From positions 434,001 to 498,000 of the forward strand of contig NZ_REFH01000008.1 of NCBI RefSeq assembly GCF_003688495.1: a stretch of 64,000 bases of DNA, given 5' to 3'. Source of the DNA: Flavobacterium weaverense (GTDB lineage: Bacteria; Bacteroidota; Bacteroidia; Flavobacteriales; Flavobacteriaceae). The position numbers were made by a program, and so were the translations under genes. Under the pieces are notes generated by a model, which searched no databases, was not told the DNA's origin, and saw only the letters and a program-made list of their open reading frames with translations. Below, piece after piece: positions 33,970 to 43,155 of the stretch. Every line of letters starts with the position of its first letter. Positions within the stretch are counted from its first letter, which is position 1.

Positions 33970-35991
33970 TTGAAAATTATTTATCCATTATTGCTTCTTG
34001 TTTTATTTATTTTTCTTAGCTGTAATCAAAAAAATAAATTTAGCACAACCATAGATTCTTCTGAAGATAGTCTTTCCTCTTATCTTTCCTTGGCAAATGA
34101 TTTTAATTTACCACCAGAAAAGAGAAATCAGTTAAATCAAAAAGCATTTTCTATTATTATTGATCAGCCTAATGATTCGTTAAATATGGTTAACCTATTT
34201 AAAGTCGCAAATCGCTATTACAATATGGATAGATTGCGGGATTTTAAAACAATCGTAGACATCATTTTGGAAAAGACTGTTTCCAATCAGGATACTGTAA
34301 GTAGAATAAAAGCATATACTTATTTAGGAGATTACTATCTAGAAAAATCAGTCTCTGATAGTGCTTTTTTATACTATTCAAAAGCAGAGAAGATGTACTT
34401 GCATCGAAATAACATGCTTGATTTAGCTAAAACAAGATTGAATAAGGCACTGTTGCAGTTCAATGTTGGTGATTTTTTGGGAAGTGAGATAACTGTTTTT
34501 AATGCCTTACGTGCTGTAAAGGATGAAAAAAATAGTGTAATTACATATGATTCATATAATTTATTAGGATTAATTCATAATGAATTAGGAAACTATGAGA
34601 GAGCTATCGAATATAATTTGAAAGCCTTGAACTCTATTGATGATTCTACGCCTTCAATTTTTCAATCCAAAGCTACTTCCTTAAATAATATCGGGTATAT
34701 TTATCAAAACACAAATAAACATAGAAAGGCTATTGGATTTTTTATTGAAGGGCTTGAACAAAAAAACTTAAAAACAGATAAGGCCTCCTTATATGCTATG
34801 CTTTTAGATAATTTAGCTTATTCAAAATTTAAAACAGTTGATTTTACAGGTTTGCCAGAAAAGTTTTATCAGTCTTTGCAACTTCGTGATAGTTTAAAAT
34901 TGACTTCTGGAATTCTTGTAAGCAAAATGCGATTATCAGAGTATTTTGCGTTCAAAAATGATTCTATCAAAGCTTTAAAATATGCCGAGGAATCACTTAT
35001 TTTGGCAAAAAAAGTCAAAAATTATAAAAGTGTTTTATTGGCGCTTAAACGGCTATCAACATTACAACCGAAAAAAGCAGCATATTACACTAAAGAATAT
35101 ATTCATGTTAATGACAGCTTGCAAAAAGCAGAGCGGACTATTGGTGAAAAATTCACTCGCATTGAGTACGAGACGGATCAAATAAAAAGTGAGAACACAG
35201 ATCTTTTAGAAAAAAATAGAAATTTGGTTTATTTATTTGGTGGTTTAGGAATCTTAGGTTTATTCATTTTTACCATCAAAACACAAAAAGCTAAAAATAG
35301 AGAGTTATTATTCAAACAAGAACAGCAAAAAGCTAATGAGGATATTTACAATTTAATGATCTCACAGCAAAACACAATTGAAACCAATAGAATTAAAGAG
35401 AAAAATAGAGTTGCAAGGGAACTTCATGATGGGGTTTTAGGAAGAATGTTTGGTGTCCGAATGAATTTAGACGGATTAAATGCATTTCAGGATGAGGATG
35501 CAGTGGTTCAGAGAACCAATTACTTATCAGAATTAAAAAATATTGAGCAAGATATTCGTGAAATTTCTCATGACTTAAACAGAGAGAAGTCGGAATTAAT
35601 CAATAACTTCGTTGCTATCATTGATGAATTATTCGAAGAGCAGAAAAAAACTTACAAGCCAAAATTTATTTCTACTATTGATTCTATTATTAAATGGGAG
35701 TTAATTAGTAATTCAAAAAAAATTAATTTGTATCGTATTCTGCAAGAATCATTACAAAATATTAATAAATATGCGCTAGCAAATACTATCAGAGTTGAAT
35801 TTGAAAAAATGGATAATTATATTATTTTGAAAATCAGCGATGATGGAATCGGTTTTAATGTAAAAATGGCTAAAAAAGGTATTGGAATTCAAAACATACT
35901 TTTCCGCACTAGTGAATGTGATGGTGTTGTTGATATTAAATCCGAAAAAGGACAAGGAACAATTATAACAGTTACGTTACCAATAGAATAA
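33970..35991 (+). CDS. TPR-containing sensor histidine kinase
   Basis: 673 residues from TTG 33970, needed for the lipoprotein-like signal MKIIYPLLLLVLFIFLSC. Residues about 40-400 are TPR helices (YLGDYYLEKSVSDSAFLYYS; YNLLGLIHNELGNYERAIEY; LNNIGYIYQNTNKHRKAIGF), predicted outside the membrane; a transmembrane helix at about 418-437; a short coiled coil; then HisKA_3-type dimerisation helix with His486 in RVARELHDGVLGRMFG; and HATPase_c with N box LQESLQNINKYA, G boxes DDGIGF and KGIGIQNIL. Ends 1 base before its partner regulator. A sensor of an envelope ligand is inferred from topology; ligand unknown. Confidence 0.93.
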   Translation: MKIIYPLLLLVLFIFLSCNQKNKFSTTIDSSEDSLSSYLSLANDFNLPPEKRNQLNQKAFSIIIDQPNDSLNMVNLFKVANRYYNMDRLRDFKTIVDIILEKTVSNQDTVSRIKAYTYLGDYYLEKSVSDSAFLYYSKAEKMYLHRNNMLDLAKTRLNKALLQFNVGDFLGSEITVFNALRAVKDEKNSVITYDSYNLLGLIHNELGNYERAIEYNLKALNSIDDSTPSIFQSKATSLNNIGYIYQNTNKHRKAIGFFIEGLEQKNLKTDKASLYAMLLDNLAYSKFKTVDFTGLPEKFYQSLQLRDSLKLTSGILVSKMRLSEYFAFKNDSIKALKYAEESLILAKKVKNYKSVLLALKRLSTLQPKKAAYYTKEYIHVNDSLQKAERTIGEKFTRIEYETDQIKSENTDLLEKNRNLVYLFGGLGILGLFIFTIKTQKAKNRELLFKQEQQKANEDIYNLMISQQNTIETNRIKEKNRVARELHDGVLGRMFGVRMNLDGLNAFQDEDAVVQRTNYLSELKNIEQDIREISHDLNREKSELINNFVAIIDELFEEQKKTYKPKFISTIDSIIKWELISNSKKINLYRILQESLQNINKYALANTIRVEFEKMDNYIILKISDDGIGFNVKMAKKGIGIQNILFRTSECDGVVDIKSEKGQGTIITVTLPIE

Positions 35992-35992
35992 A

Positions 35993-36703
35993 ATGGATGC
36001 TACACAAGATATGATAACTGATTCACGTAATGGAAGATCAAAGAATAGAATTCTAATTGTTGACGATCATCCGTTCATTATTCAGGGGTACAAAAATGCA
36101 ATTACGCGCTATAAACCAGACCAATTTGAATTTACAATTGAACAAGCTAAAGATTGCGAATCAGGATATAATATAATTACAAATACAGAAACTGAAGCTT
36201 TTGATATTGCATTTTTGGATATTAGCATGCCAAGTTATGAAGAAAAAGGTATCTTTTCAGGAGAAGATTTAGCAAGGTTAATATCTGAATACATGCCAAA
36301 TTGCAAAATTATTTTGCTTACGATGTACACTGAATTACTAAAGATAGAAACACTAATAAAAACTATAAATCCTAGCGGATTAGTTATCAAAAATGATTTA
36401 ACATTCGATGAATTAATTTTTGCATTCGATAAGGTCATTAAAGGCGATAACTATTACAGTAAATCTGTAATAAAAATGTTAAGTCAATCGCAAACAGATA
36501 TTATAAAAATTGATCAGTTTGATAAGCAAATTTTATTTCATTTATCAAAAGGTACGGATATCAATGATATGACTCAATACATACCAATCTCGATAAGCGC
36601 CATTAAACAAAGGAAAATAAAATTGAAAGAATTATTAGAAGTTGTTGATGGTAGTGATCTTGATTTAGTTAAAGAAGCTAAAAATAAAGGATTACTGTTT
36701 TAA
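35993..36703 (+). CDS. NarL/FixJ-like response regulator
   Basis: 236 residues. Receiver with acidic pair Asp24-Asp25 (LIVDDHPF), acceptor Asp76 (AFLDISMPSYEEKG) and KIILLTMYTE; the conserved Lys is in GLVIKNDLT. C-terminal region (IDQFDKQILFHLSKGTDIND, then ISISAIKQRKIKLKELL) is a diverged LuxR-type helix-turn-helix. One base separates it from the kinase gene, so it is the cognate regulator. Followed by a strong bidirectional terminator. Confidence 0.92.
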   Translation: MDATQDMITDSRNGRSKNRILIVDDHPFIIQGYKNAITRYKPDQFEFTIEQAKDCESGYNIITNTETEAFDIAFLDISMPSYEEKGIFSGEDLARLISEYMPNCKIILLTMYTELLKIETLIKTINPSGLVIKNDLTFDELIFAFDKVIKGDNYYSKSVIKMLSQSQTDIIKIDQFDKQILFHLSKGTDINDMTQYIPISISAIKQRKIKLKELLEVVDGSDLDLVKEAKNKGLLF

Positions 36704-36718
36704 GAATTTAGAAAGCAT

Positions 36719-36750
36719 AAAAAAACGGCATTTTTAAATGCCGTTTTTTT
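36719..36750. terminator. Bidirectional terminator
   Basis: AAAAAACGGCATTT / AAATGCCGTTTTTT; serves the response regulator and the convergent thiL. Confidence 0.92.
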
Positions 36751-36770
36751 ATGCTTATTATTTAAAAAAT

Positions 36771-37817
36771 CTACTCTTCTAATGCGTTCCATCCACGTGC
36801 TTTTAAAGCAATTTTTGTGTTTGCTCTAGTAACTAAGTGAACTCCTTCACTTTCTTGTGTCATGTGACCAATAATAGTAAAATTTGGATTTCCTTTAATC
36901 TTCTCAAAATCTTCCATAGCAATAGTGAAAAGCAATTCGTAATCTTCACCGCCATTTATAGCTACTGTTGTACTATCAATATTGAATTCTTCACACACGT
37001 TTATAAATTGTGGATCAATAGGCAGCTTATCTTCATACAAATTACAACCCACGTTTGATTGCTTGCATAAATGCATAATTTCTGATGATAGTCCATCGGA
37101 AATGTCAATCATTGAAGTCGGTTTAATCTCTAAAGCATGAAGTAAAGTTCGAACATCTTTTCTAGCTTCAGGTTTCAATTGTCGCTCTATTAAATAAGTA
37201 TAAGCATCTAAATCTGGTTGTGAATTTGGATTAACTTGGAATACTTGTTTTTCGCGTTCTAAAACTTGTAATCCCATGTAAGCCGCTCCCAAATCTCCAG
37301 TTACTACTAAAAGATCAGTTTGTTTTGCACCGTTTCTATAAACGATTTCATCTTCATCAGCTTCACCAATTGCGGTAATGCTTATTATTAGTCCTTTTTG
37401 TGATGAGGTAGTATCTCCACCTATAACGTCAACATTGTATTCAGTTGCTGCGTGTGTAATTCCGGCGAATAATTCATCTAAGGCTTCTAATGGAAAACGA
37501 TTTGAAACTGCAACAGAAACCGTAATTTGTGTTGCTTTTGCATTCATAGCGCAAATATCAGAGATGTTTACTACCACTGCTTTGTATCCCAAATGTTTTA
37601 GCGGCATGTATGCCAAATCAAAATGAACTCCTTCAATCAACAAGTCAGTGGAAACAATCACTTTCTTGTCTTTAAAATCTAAAACAGCAGCGTCATCTCC
37701 AATTCCTTTTAAAGTAGAAACTTGGTTTATTTTAAAGTTTTTAGTTAAATGATCTATTAGTCCGAATTCGCCTAATTGTGCGATACTAGTACGTTGTGGG
37801 TTTTTATCTTCTATCAT
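36771..37817 (-). CDS. thiL: Thiamine-monophosphate kinase
   Basis: Phosphorylates thiamine phosphate to the active cofactor. 348 residues from ATG 37817 (MIEDKNPQRTSIAQLGEFGL); a TTG 27 bases further upstream would add MIASFLAMT and lies in a dispersed repeat, so it is rejected. Metal/ATP motifs: GIGDDAAVLDF, VVSTDLLIEGVHFDL, DVIGGDTTSSQ, LVVTGDLGAAYMGLQ, MIDISDGLSSEI and INGGEDYELLFT. Complete and normal length. Confidence 0.94.
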   Translation of the reverse strand: MIEDKNPQRTSIAQLGEFGLIDHLTKNFKINQVSTLKGIGDDAAVLDFKDKKVIVSTDLLIEGVHFDLAYMPLKHLGYKAVVVNISDICAMNAKATQITVSVAVSNRFPLEALDELFAGITHAATEYNVDVIGGDTTSSQKGLIISITAIGEADEDEIVYRNGAKQTDLLVVTGDLGAAYMGLQVLEREKQVFQVNPNSQPDLDAYTYLIERQLKPEARKDVRTLLHALEIKPTSMIDISDGLSSEIMHLCKQSNVGCNLYEDKLPIDPQFINVCEEFNIDSTTVAINGGEDYELLFTIAMEDFEKIKGNPNFTIIGHMTQESEGVHLVTRANTKIALKARGWNALEE

Positions 37818-37818
37818 G

Positions 37819-37842
37819 GTCATTGCGAGAAACGAAGCAATC
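37819..37842. repeat. Dispersed 'cattgcgag...gaagcaatc' repeat
   Basis: CATTGCGAGAAACGAAGCAA lies just upstream of the thiL start. I recognise it as a sequence found scattered in many bacterial genomes including Flavobacterium; only one copy is in this window, so the call rests on memory. Confidence 0.4.
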
Positions 37843-37933
37843 AAACTTCGCTCATTTTTTATTTAAATTATTTTTAAAAGTGCAAAGGTACAAAGATTTG
37901 TACCTACGTTTTGCACCGATGTATTTTAACAAA

Positions 37934-37961
37934 AAACCTGACAATTTTCATCATCAGGTTT
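37934..37961 (-). terminator. Terminator after lepA
   Basis: AAACCTGA (37934-37941) / TCAGGTTT (37954-37961); six A's at 37931-37936 give a T-run on the minus strand. Confidence 0.75.
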
Positions 37962-37976
37962 CTCAATATTTTAGAG

Positions 37977-38006
37977 TCCTTCCCTTTGGGAAGGATTTAG
38001 GAAGGG
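37977..38006. repeat. Solo hairpin repeat of the DUF559-element end type
   Basis: TCCTTCCC-TTT-GGGAAGGA hairpin followed by TTTAGGAAGGG. Same plan as the right end of the element at 47066-47553 (hairpin CCCTTCCC-TTC-GGGGAGGG followed by TTGGGGTGGGG). It ends 4 bp from the lepA stop codon and contains no gene. Confidence 0.55.
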
Positions 38007-38009
38007 ATT

Positions 38010-39806
38010 CTAATCATTCAGTTTCAAAACCGCCATAAATGCTTCTTGCGGAATCTCAACATTACCAACTAATCTCATACGCTTTTTACCTTTTTTCTGT
38101 TTCTCTAACAATTTACGTTTACGAGAAATATCTCCTCCGTAACATTTTGCGGTTACATCTTTACGCAATGCTTTAATAGTTTCACGAGAGATAACTTTTA
38201 CCCCAATAGCTGCTTGAATAGGAATATCAAACTGCTGTCTCGGAATTAATTCTCGCAATTTTTCACACATTTTTTTACCTATCGAGTAAGCATTGTCCGT
38301 GTGCATCAAAGAAGATAAAGCATCTACTATCGTAGCATTTAGTAAAATATCTACTTTTACTAAGTTTGAAGTTCGCATTCCTATTGGTGTATAATCAAAA
38401 GAAGCATATCCTTTAGAAACTGTTTTCAAACGGTCGTAAAAATCAAATACGATTTCTGCTAACGGCATGTCAAAAGTTAATTCTACACGTTCTGTAGTCA
38501 AATAAGTCTGATTTGTAATCAAGCCACGTTTTTCGATACATAAACTCATTACGTTTCCTACGTAGTCAGCCTTAGTAATGATAGTAGCTTTGATAAAAGG
38601 TTCTTCAACATGGTCTAAGCGCGAAGGCTCCGGCAAATCTGAAGGGTTGTTTACGATAAGCGGTGTTGTAGGATCTTTTTTGGTGTAAGCCAAATAAGAA
38701 ACGTTGGGAACAGTTGTAATCACTGTCATATTAAATTCACGCTCTAAACGCTCTTGGATAATCTCCATGTGCAACATTCCTAAGAATCCACAACGGAATC
38801 CAAATCCTAAAGCAGCCGAGCTTTCCGGTAAAAATACAAGCGAAGCATCGTTCAGTTGTAATTTCTCCATTGAGTTTCTTAACTCTTCATAATCTTCAGT
38901 ATCAACTGGATAAATTCCAGCAAAAACCATTGGTTTTACGTCCTCAAAACCAGTAATTATATTGGTTGTTGGCGTTTTAGCGTCAGTTAGTGTATCACCA
39001 ACTTTTACTTCTTTTGCTTCTTTAATTCCAGAAATTAAATAACCCACATCTCCTGCAGATATCACTTGTTTCGGAACTTGGTTTAACTTTAAAGTACCAA
39101 TTTCGTCAGCAAAATATTCATTTCCAGTGGCCATGAATTTAATCTTTTGGCCTTTTTTAATTTGTCCGTTTTTAACACGGAATATAACTTCTATTCCACG
39201 AAACGGATTGTAATGTGAGTCAAAAATAAGAGCTTGTAAAGGCTCATCAACATTTCCTTTTGGTGGTGGAATTTTTTCAATAATTGCTGCTAAAATATTT
39301 TCAACACCTAATCCGGTTTTCCCCGAAGCATGAATAATATCCTCTAAGTCACAACCTAATAGGTCAATAATATCATCAGAAACCTCTTCAGGATTTGCAG
39401 ATGGTAAATCAACTTTGTTTAAAACTGGAATAATTTCTAAGTCATTCTCTAACGCTAAATATAAATTTGAAATCGTTTGTGCTTGTATACTTTGTGCTGC
39501 GTCTACAATTAAAAGCGCACCTTCACAAGCGGCTATAGAACGAGAAACTTCATAAGAGAAATCTACGTGTCCTGGAGTATCAATCAAGTTCAAGATATAT
39601 TCCTGCCCTTTATATGTATATTCCATTTGAATTGCGTGACTTTTTATTGTGATACCACGTTCACGCTCTAGATCCATGCTGTCTAGCAATTGTGCCTTTT
39701 CTTCACGAGCCGTAACTGTTTGAGTTGCGCCAAGTAAACGGTCAGCAAGCGTACTTTTACCGTGGTCAATATGTGCAATAATGCAAAAATTTCTAATATG
39801 CTTCAT
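38010..39806 (-). CDS. lepA: Elongation factor 4 (LepA)
   Basis: Ribosomal GTPase that acts on stalled or assembling ribosomes. 598 residues with all domains. G motifs: [57 protein letters not shown]; the LepA-specific C-terminal domain is seen in [21 protein letters not shown] and [11 protein letters not shown]. Start ATG gives [20 protein letters not shown], typical. Divergent from the radical SAM gene. Confidence 0.97.
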   Translation of the reverse strand: MKHIRNFCIIAHIDHGKSTLADRLLGATQTVTAREEKAQLLDSMDLERERGITIKSHAIQMEYTYKGQEYILNLIDTPGHVDFSYEVSRSIAACEGALLIVDAAQSIQAQTISNLYLALENDLEIIPVLNKVDLPSANPEEVSDDIIDLLGCDLEDIIHASGKTGLGVENILAAIIEKIPPPKGNVDEPLQALIFDSHYNPFRGIEVIFRVKNGQIKKGQKIKFMATGNEYFADEIGTLKLNQVPKQVISAGDVGYLISGIKEAKEVKVGDTLTDAKTPTTNIITGFEDVKPMVFAGIYPVDTEDYEELRNSMEKLQLNDASLVFLPESSAALGFGFRCGFLGMLHMEIIQERLEREFNMTVITTVPNVSYLAYTKKDPTTPLIVNNPSDLPEPSRLDHVEEPFIKATIITKADYVGNVMSLCIEKRGLITNQTYLTTERVELTFDMPLAEIVFDFYDRLKTVSKGYASFDYTPIGMRTSNLVKVDILLNATIVDALSSLMHTDNAYSIGKKMCEKLRELIPRQQFDIPIQAAIGVKVISRETIKALRKDVTAKCYGGDISRKRKLLEKQKKGKKRMRLVGNVEIPQEAFMAVLKLND

Positions 39807-39967
39807 CTTCTGTGTCTGTCAATTTTAAATCCAAATGCGACTGCATTTAATGTGCAAATATAAGGTAAAGTTTTTAACAATTTTATCTATTTAATTCGCA
39901 TTAAATTTTAACATCCTGTGTCCTTTAAATTAACTAATTCTTACGTAGTTACGCGAAATTTTATACT

Positions 39968-39975
39968 TAATTTTG
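39968..39975 (+). promoter_or_regulatory. -7 promoter element of radical SAM operon
   Basis: TAATTTTG followed by C. Its TTG (39973-39975) is in frame with the downstream gene but is part of the promoter, so the start was moved to 40003. Confidence 0.6.
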
Positions 39976-40002
39976 CAATACAAAATATATAAAAAACTTC
40001 TA

Positions 40003-41283
40003 TTGAATTACGAAAAAGTAAAAGAAAAACTTGAAATTCTAGCAGATGCTGCTAAGTACGATGTGTCATGCTCTTCTAGCGGTGGGAATCGTAAAAATAA
40101 AAACAAAGGATTAGGAGATTCATCGGCAACGGGAATTTGCCATACGTATACGGAAGACGGTAGATGTGTTTCGTTACTTAAAATACTACTTACTAATTTC
40201 TGTATTTATGACTGCGCTTATTGTGTTACTCGCAAAAGTAATGACATTCAACGCGCGGCATTCACTGTAGAAGAAGTCATTGATTTAACTATTAACTTTT
40301 ATCGAAGAAACTACATTGAAGGTTTATTTCTAAGTTCAGGAATTTTCAAAAATGCTGATTATACGATGGAACGCCTTGTTCGCGTGGCTAAGAAATTACG
40401 TCTCGAACATAATTTTAATGGATACATACATTTAAAAAGTATTCCTGGCGCATCAGATGATTTAATGCGGGAAGCTGGATTGTATGCGGATCGATTAAGT
40501 ATGAATCTTGAAATCCCAACAGAATCGGGACTTAAACTTCTAGCCCCAGACAAGAATCACCAAGACATGATCAAACCAATGGGTTTTGTCAAAAATGAGC
40601 TGATTCAATATAAAGAAGAAAAGAAAAAATTTAAAAGCACGCCAAAATTTGCTCCTGCAGGTCAAAGTACACAAGTAATTGTTGGTGCTGCTCAAGAAAA
40701 TGATTTTCAAATCATTCAAGTTGCAGATCATTTTTATAAAAATTTTGATTTAAAACGCGTGTATTATTCGGGTTATGTCCCTATTTCTAATGATGCTAGG
40801 TTGCCAGCAATAGGGGCTCAAGTTCCGTTAGTTAGAGAAAATAGATTGTATCAAGCGGATTGGTTAATGCGTTTTTATGGCTTTAAAGCCAATGAGATTT
40901 TGGATAAAAATAATCCGTTTTTAGATTTAGAAGTAGATCCAAAGATGAGTTGGGCATTGCGCAATATTACTCAGTTTCCTGTGATTATTCAAAACGCATC
41001 TTTAGAAATGATTTTGCGAGTACCTGGTATTGGAGTGAAGTCTGCGCATAAGATTGTTCAATCGAGGCGTTTTACAAATTTAAATTTAGATCATCTCAAG
41101 AAAATTGGCGTTGCTGTTAATCGCGCTCGATATTTTATTTCAGTAAGTAATGAGAATTCACATCTTAAGTTTTTAAATGCTTTGAACTTAAAAGAAATAA
41201 TTTTGTCTGACACCAAGTCTAAATTCGAAAATCCTTTTAGCAACCAATTATCATTACTCAATGACGATTCTTTCTTACGATAG
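40003..41283 (+). CDS. Putative DNA modification/repair radical SAM protein
   Basis: 426 residues from TTG 40003, which gives MNYEKVKEKLEILADAAKYD, the usual family beginning; no ATG is available. The cluster motif is CIYDCAYC (Cx3Cx2C), preceded by SSSGGNRKNKNKGLGDSSAT. C-terminal helix-hairpin-helix MILRVPGIGVKSAHKIVQSR implies DNA binding. Matches the family named rSAM_link_UDG (TIGR03916), always found beside a TIGR03915 partner, as here (23-bp overlap). The family is linked by genomic context to uracil-DNA glycosylase-type repair; its reaction is unproven. Confidence 0.9.
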   Translation: MNYEKVKEKLEILADAAKYDVSCSSSGGNRKNKNKGLGDSSATGICHTYTEDGRCVSLLKILLTNFCIYDCAYCVTRKSNDIQRAAFTVEEVIDLTINFYRRNYIEGLFLSSGIFKNADYTMERLVRVAKKLRLEHNFNGYIHLKSIPGASDDLMREAGLYADRLSMNLEIPTESGLKLLAPDKNHQDMIKPMGFVKNELIQYKEEKKKFKSTPKFAPAGQSTQVIVGAAQENDFQIIQVADHFYKNFDLKRVYYSGYVPISNDARLPAIGAQVPLVRENRLYQADWLMRFYGFKANEILDKNNPFLDLEVDPKMSWALRNITQFPVIIQNASLEMILRVPGIGVKSAHKIVQSRRFTNLNLDHLKKIGVAVNRARYFISVSNENSHLKFLNALNLKEIILSDTKSKFENPFSNQLSLLNDDSFLR

Positions 41284-42028
41284 TACTTTTGAGGGTTTTC
41301 TGACTACAGTTTTTGAAATTTTCGAATTCAAATATCAAGAGCCACAAATTATTAAAAAGGATGATTTACAGCGCAATATATTTGCTACTCCCGTAGAAAT
41401 TGTCACAGATATTACAAAGTCTGATCGGGTTATAAAAAAACTGACTGATCAGTTACAAAATGATGGAGTTCGAACTTTAATTTATGCTTTTTTATCAGAG
41501 AAAGTGGGTGTTGAAGATCTTTTATTTAAAGTCATCAACTACGCTGTGGCTAATAAAAACAAGAACATCATGAAGGATTTTTCTAATGATGCTGTTTTGC
41601 AAGTTTCGCAACTTACAAAAAGTGTAGGTAGAGAAAAACACAGAATGGAAGCTTTTATTAGATTCGAATTGTTGAAAGACGGAATTTACTTCGCTAAAAT
41701 TGATCCAGATTTTGATGTCTTAACTTTAATAATGAATCATTTCAAAAACAGATATCAAGATCAAAAATGGCTCATTTACGACCTTCGCCGTAAATACGGT
41801 GTTTTCTATGATTTAAAAAGTGTCGAAATAGTGTCTTTAGATTTAGACGTCAAATTAATTGATGATAAAAGTAGTTCCGTCTTCTCGGATTCTGAAATCC
41901 AGTATCAAAAATTGTGGTGGGAATATTTCGATCACACGAATATAAAAGAAAGAAAAAACACAAAATTGCACTTACAGCATGTCCCGAAACGCTACTGGAA
42001 ATACTTGACGGAAAAGAAAATTTTTTAG
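41261..42028 (+). CDS. TIGR03915-family putative DNA repair partner protein
   Basis: 255 residues. Starts inside the radical SAM gene (23-bp overlap), a strong sign of coupled translation. N-terminus MTILSYDSTFEGFLTTVFEI is typical of TIGR03915 proteins; later HRMEAFIRFEL, FAKIDPDFDVLTLIMNHFKN, WLIYDLRRKYGVFYDL and a C-terminal WWEYFDHTNIKERKN, HVPKRYWKYLTEK match the family plan. In many bacteria it is fused to a UDG-like glycosylase domain; here it is the stand-alone form. Function unproven. Confidence 0.9.
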   Translation: MTILSYDSTFEGFLTTVFEIFEFKYQEPQIIKKDDLQRNIFATPVEIVTDITKSDRVIKKLTDQLQNDGVRTLIYAFLSEKVGVEDLLFKVINYAVANKNKNIMKDFSNDAVLQVSQLTKSVGREKHRMEAFIRFELLKDGIYFAKIDPDFDVLTLIMNHFKNRYQDQKWLIYDLRRKYGVFYDLKSVEIVSLDLDVKLIDDKSSSVFSDSEIQYQKLWWEYFDHTNIKERKNTKLHLQHVPKRYWKYLTEKKIF

Positions 42029-42045
42029 TCTTGAGTTGAAAGTTG

Positions 42046-42053
42046 TAATTTTG
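42046..42053 (+). promoter_or_regulatory. -7 promoter element of dus gene
   Basis: TAATTTTG followed by C, 17 bp before ATG 42070; T-run at 42021-42026 sits about 19-20 bp upstream as a -33 candidate. Confidence 0.6.
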
Positions 42054-42069
42054 CACAAAAATTAAGCAG

Positions 42070-43062
42070 ATGGTCAAAATTGGCAACATAGAATTACCTG
42101 ATTTTCCTTTACTCCTCGCACCTATGGAAGATGTGAGCGATCCGCCTTATCGCAGATTGTGTAAAATGCACGGTGCTGATATGATGTATTCGGAATTCAT
42201 TTCTTCGGAAGGGTTGATTCGTGATGCCATTAAAAGCCGAATGAAATTAGATATTTTTGACTACGAACGTCCTGTAGGAATCCAAATTTTTGGTGGAGAT
42301 GAGGAAGCTATGGCAATGTCTTCTAAAATTGTTTCTGCCGTAAACCCAGACATAATTGACATTAATTATGGTTGTCCTGTAAAAAAAGTAGTTTGTAAAG
42401 GAGCGGGAGCAGGAGTTTTGAAAGATGTCGATTTGATGATTCGTTTAACTAAAGCAGTTATCGATAGTACGCATTTGCCTGTTACCGTAAAAACCCGTTT
42501 GGGTTGGGATGATAGTTCTATTAATATTGATGAAGTTGCCGAAAGGTTACAAGACATCGGTGTTGCTGCTTTAAGTATTCATGCTAGAACGCGTGCCCAA
42601 ATGTATAAAGGACATTCAGATTGGTCCCATATTGCCAGAGTGAAAAATAATCCTAGAATTACGATGCCTATTTTTGGTAATGGAGATATCGATTCGCCAG
42701 AAAAAGCTTTAGAATATAAAAATAAATATGGTGTCGACGGAATCATGATTGGTCGCGCTGCAATAGGTTATCCTTGGATTTTCAATGAAATTAAACACTT
42801 TATGAAAACCGGAGAACATTTAGCAAAACCAACCGTTATCGATAGAGTAGAAGCGGTTCGAAATCATTTAACTTGGGCGATGGAGTGGAAAGGAGAGCGT
42901 TTAGGAATTGTTGAAACGCGTCCACATTACACTAATTATTTTAAGGGAATTCACTCTTTTAAACCGCACAAACAAAAATTAGTAACCTTATATAAGCCTG
43001 AAGAATTATTCGCTGCATTGAATGAAATTGAAGAAGCTTATATGGGTTATGAGGTGGTTTAG
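42070..43062 (+). CDS. dusB: tRNA-dihydrouridine synthase (DusB type)
   Basis: FMN enzyme reducing uridines in the tRNA D-loop. 330 residues. TIM barrel starts with PLLLAPMEDVSDPPYRRLC; active-site Cys is in DINYGCPVKKVVCKGAGAG (GCP motif), followed by VTVKTRLGWD, ALSIHARTRAQMYKGHSDW, IFGNGDIDSPE and GVDGIMIGRAAIGYPWIF, with a C-terminal helical tRNA-binding part. Complete with own promoter. Confidence 0.95.
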   Translation: MVKIGNIELPDFPLLLAPMEDVSDPPYRRLCKMHGADMMYSEFISSEGLIRDAIKSRMKLDIFDYERPVGIQIFGGDEEAMAMSSKIVSAVNPDIIDINYGCPVKKVVCKGAGAGVLKDVDLMIRLTKAVIDSTHLPVTVKTRLGWDDSSINIDEVAERLQDIGVAALSIHARTRAQMYKGHSDWSHIARVKNNPRITMPIFGNGDIDSPEKALEYKNKYGVDGIMIGRAAIGYPWIFNEIKHFMKTGEHLAKPTVIDRVEAVRNHLTWAMEWKGERLGIVETRPHYTNYFKGIHSFKPHKQKLVTLYKPEELFAALNEIEEAYMGYEVV

Positions 43063-43075
43063 ATTGTAGTTATAA

Positions 43076-43155
43076 AATCTGAAATCAAAAATCGTTAATT
43101 TTCAAGCGATAGCTTTGCTCGAACTCACGAAATAATCCGAAATCAAAAATCCTTA
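43076..43155. repeat. Pair of 22-bp direct repeats (AATCYGAAATCAAAAATC)
   Basis: Copies at 43076-43097 and 43134-43155 agree at 20 of 22 positions. The second overlaps the stop codon of the convergent permease gene. A related AATCTAAAATC pattern occurs before the helicase start at 44944-44976. Looks like simple dispersed flavobacterial intergenic repeat. Confidence 0.55.
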
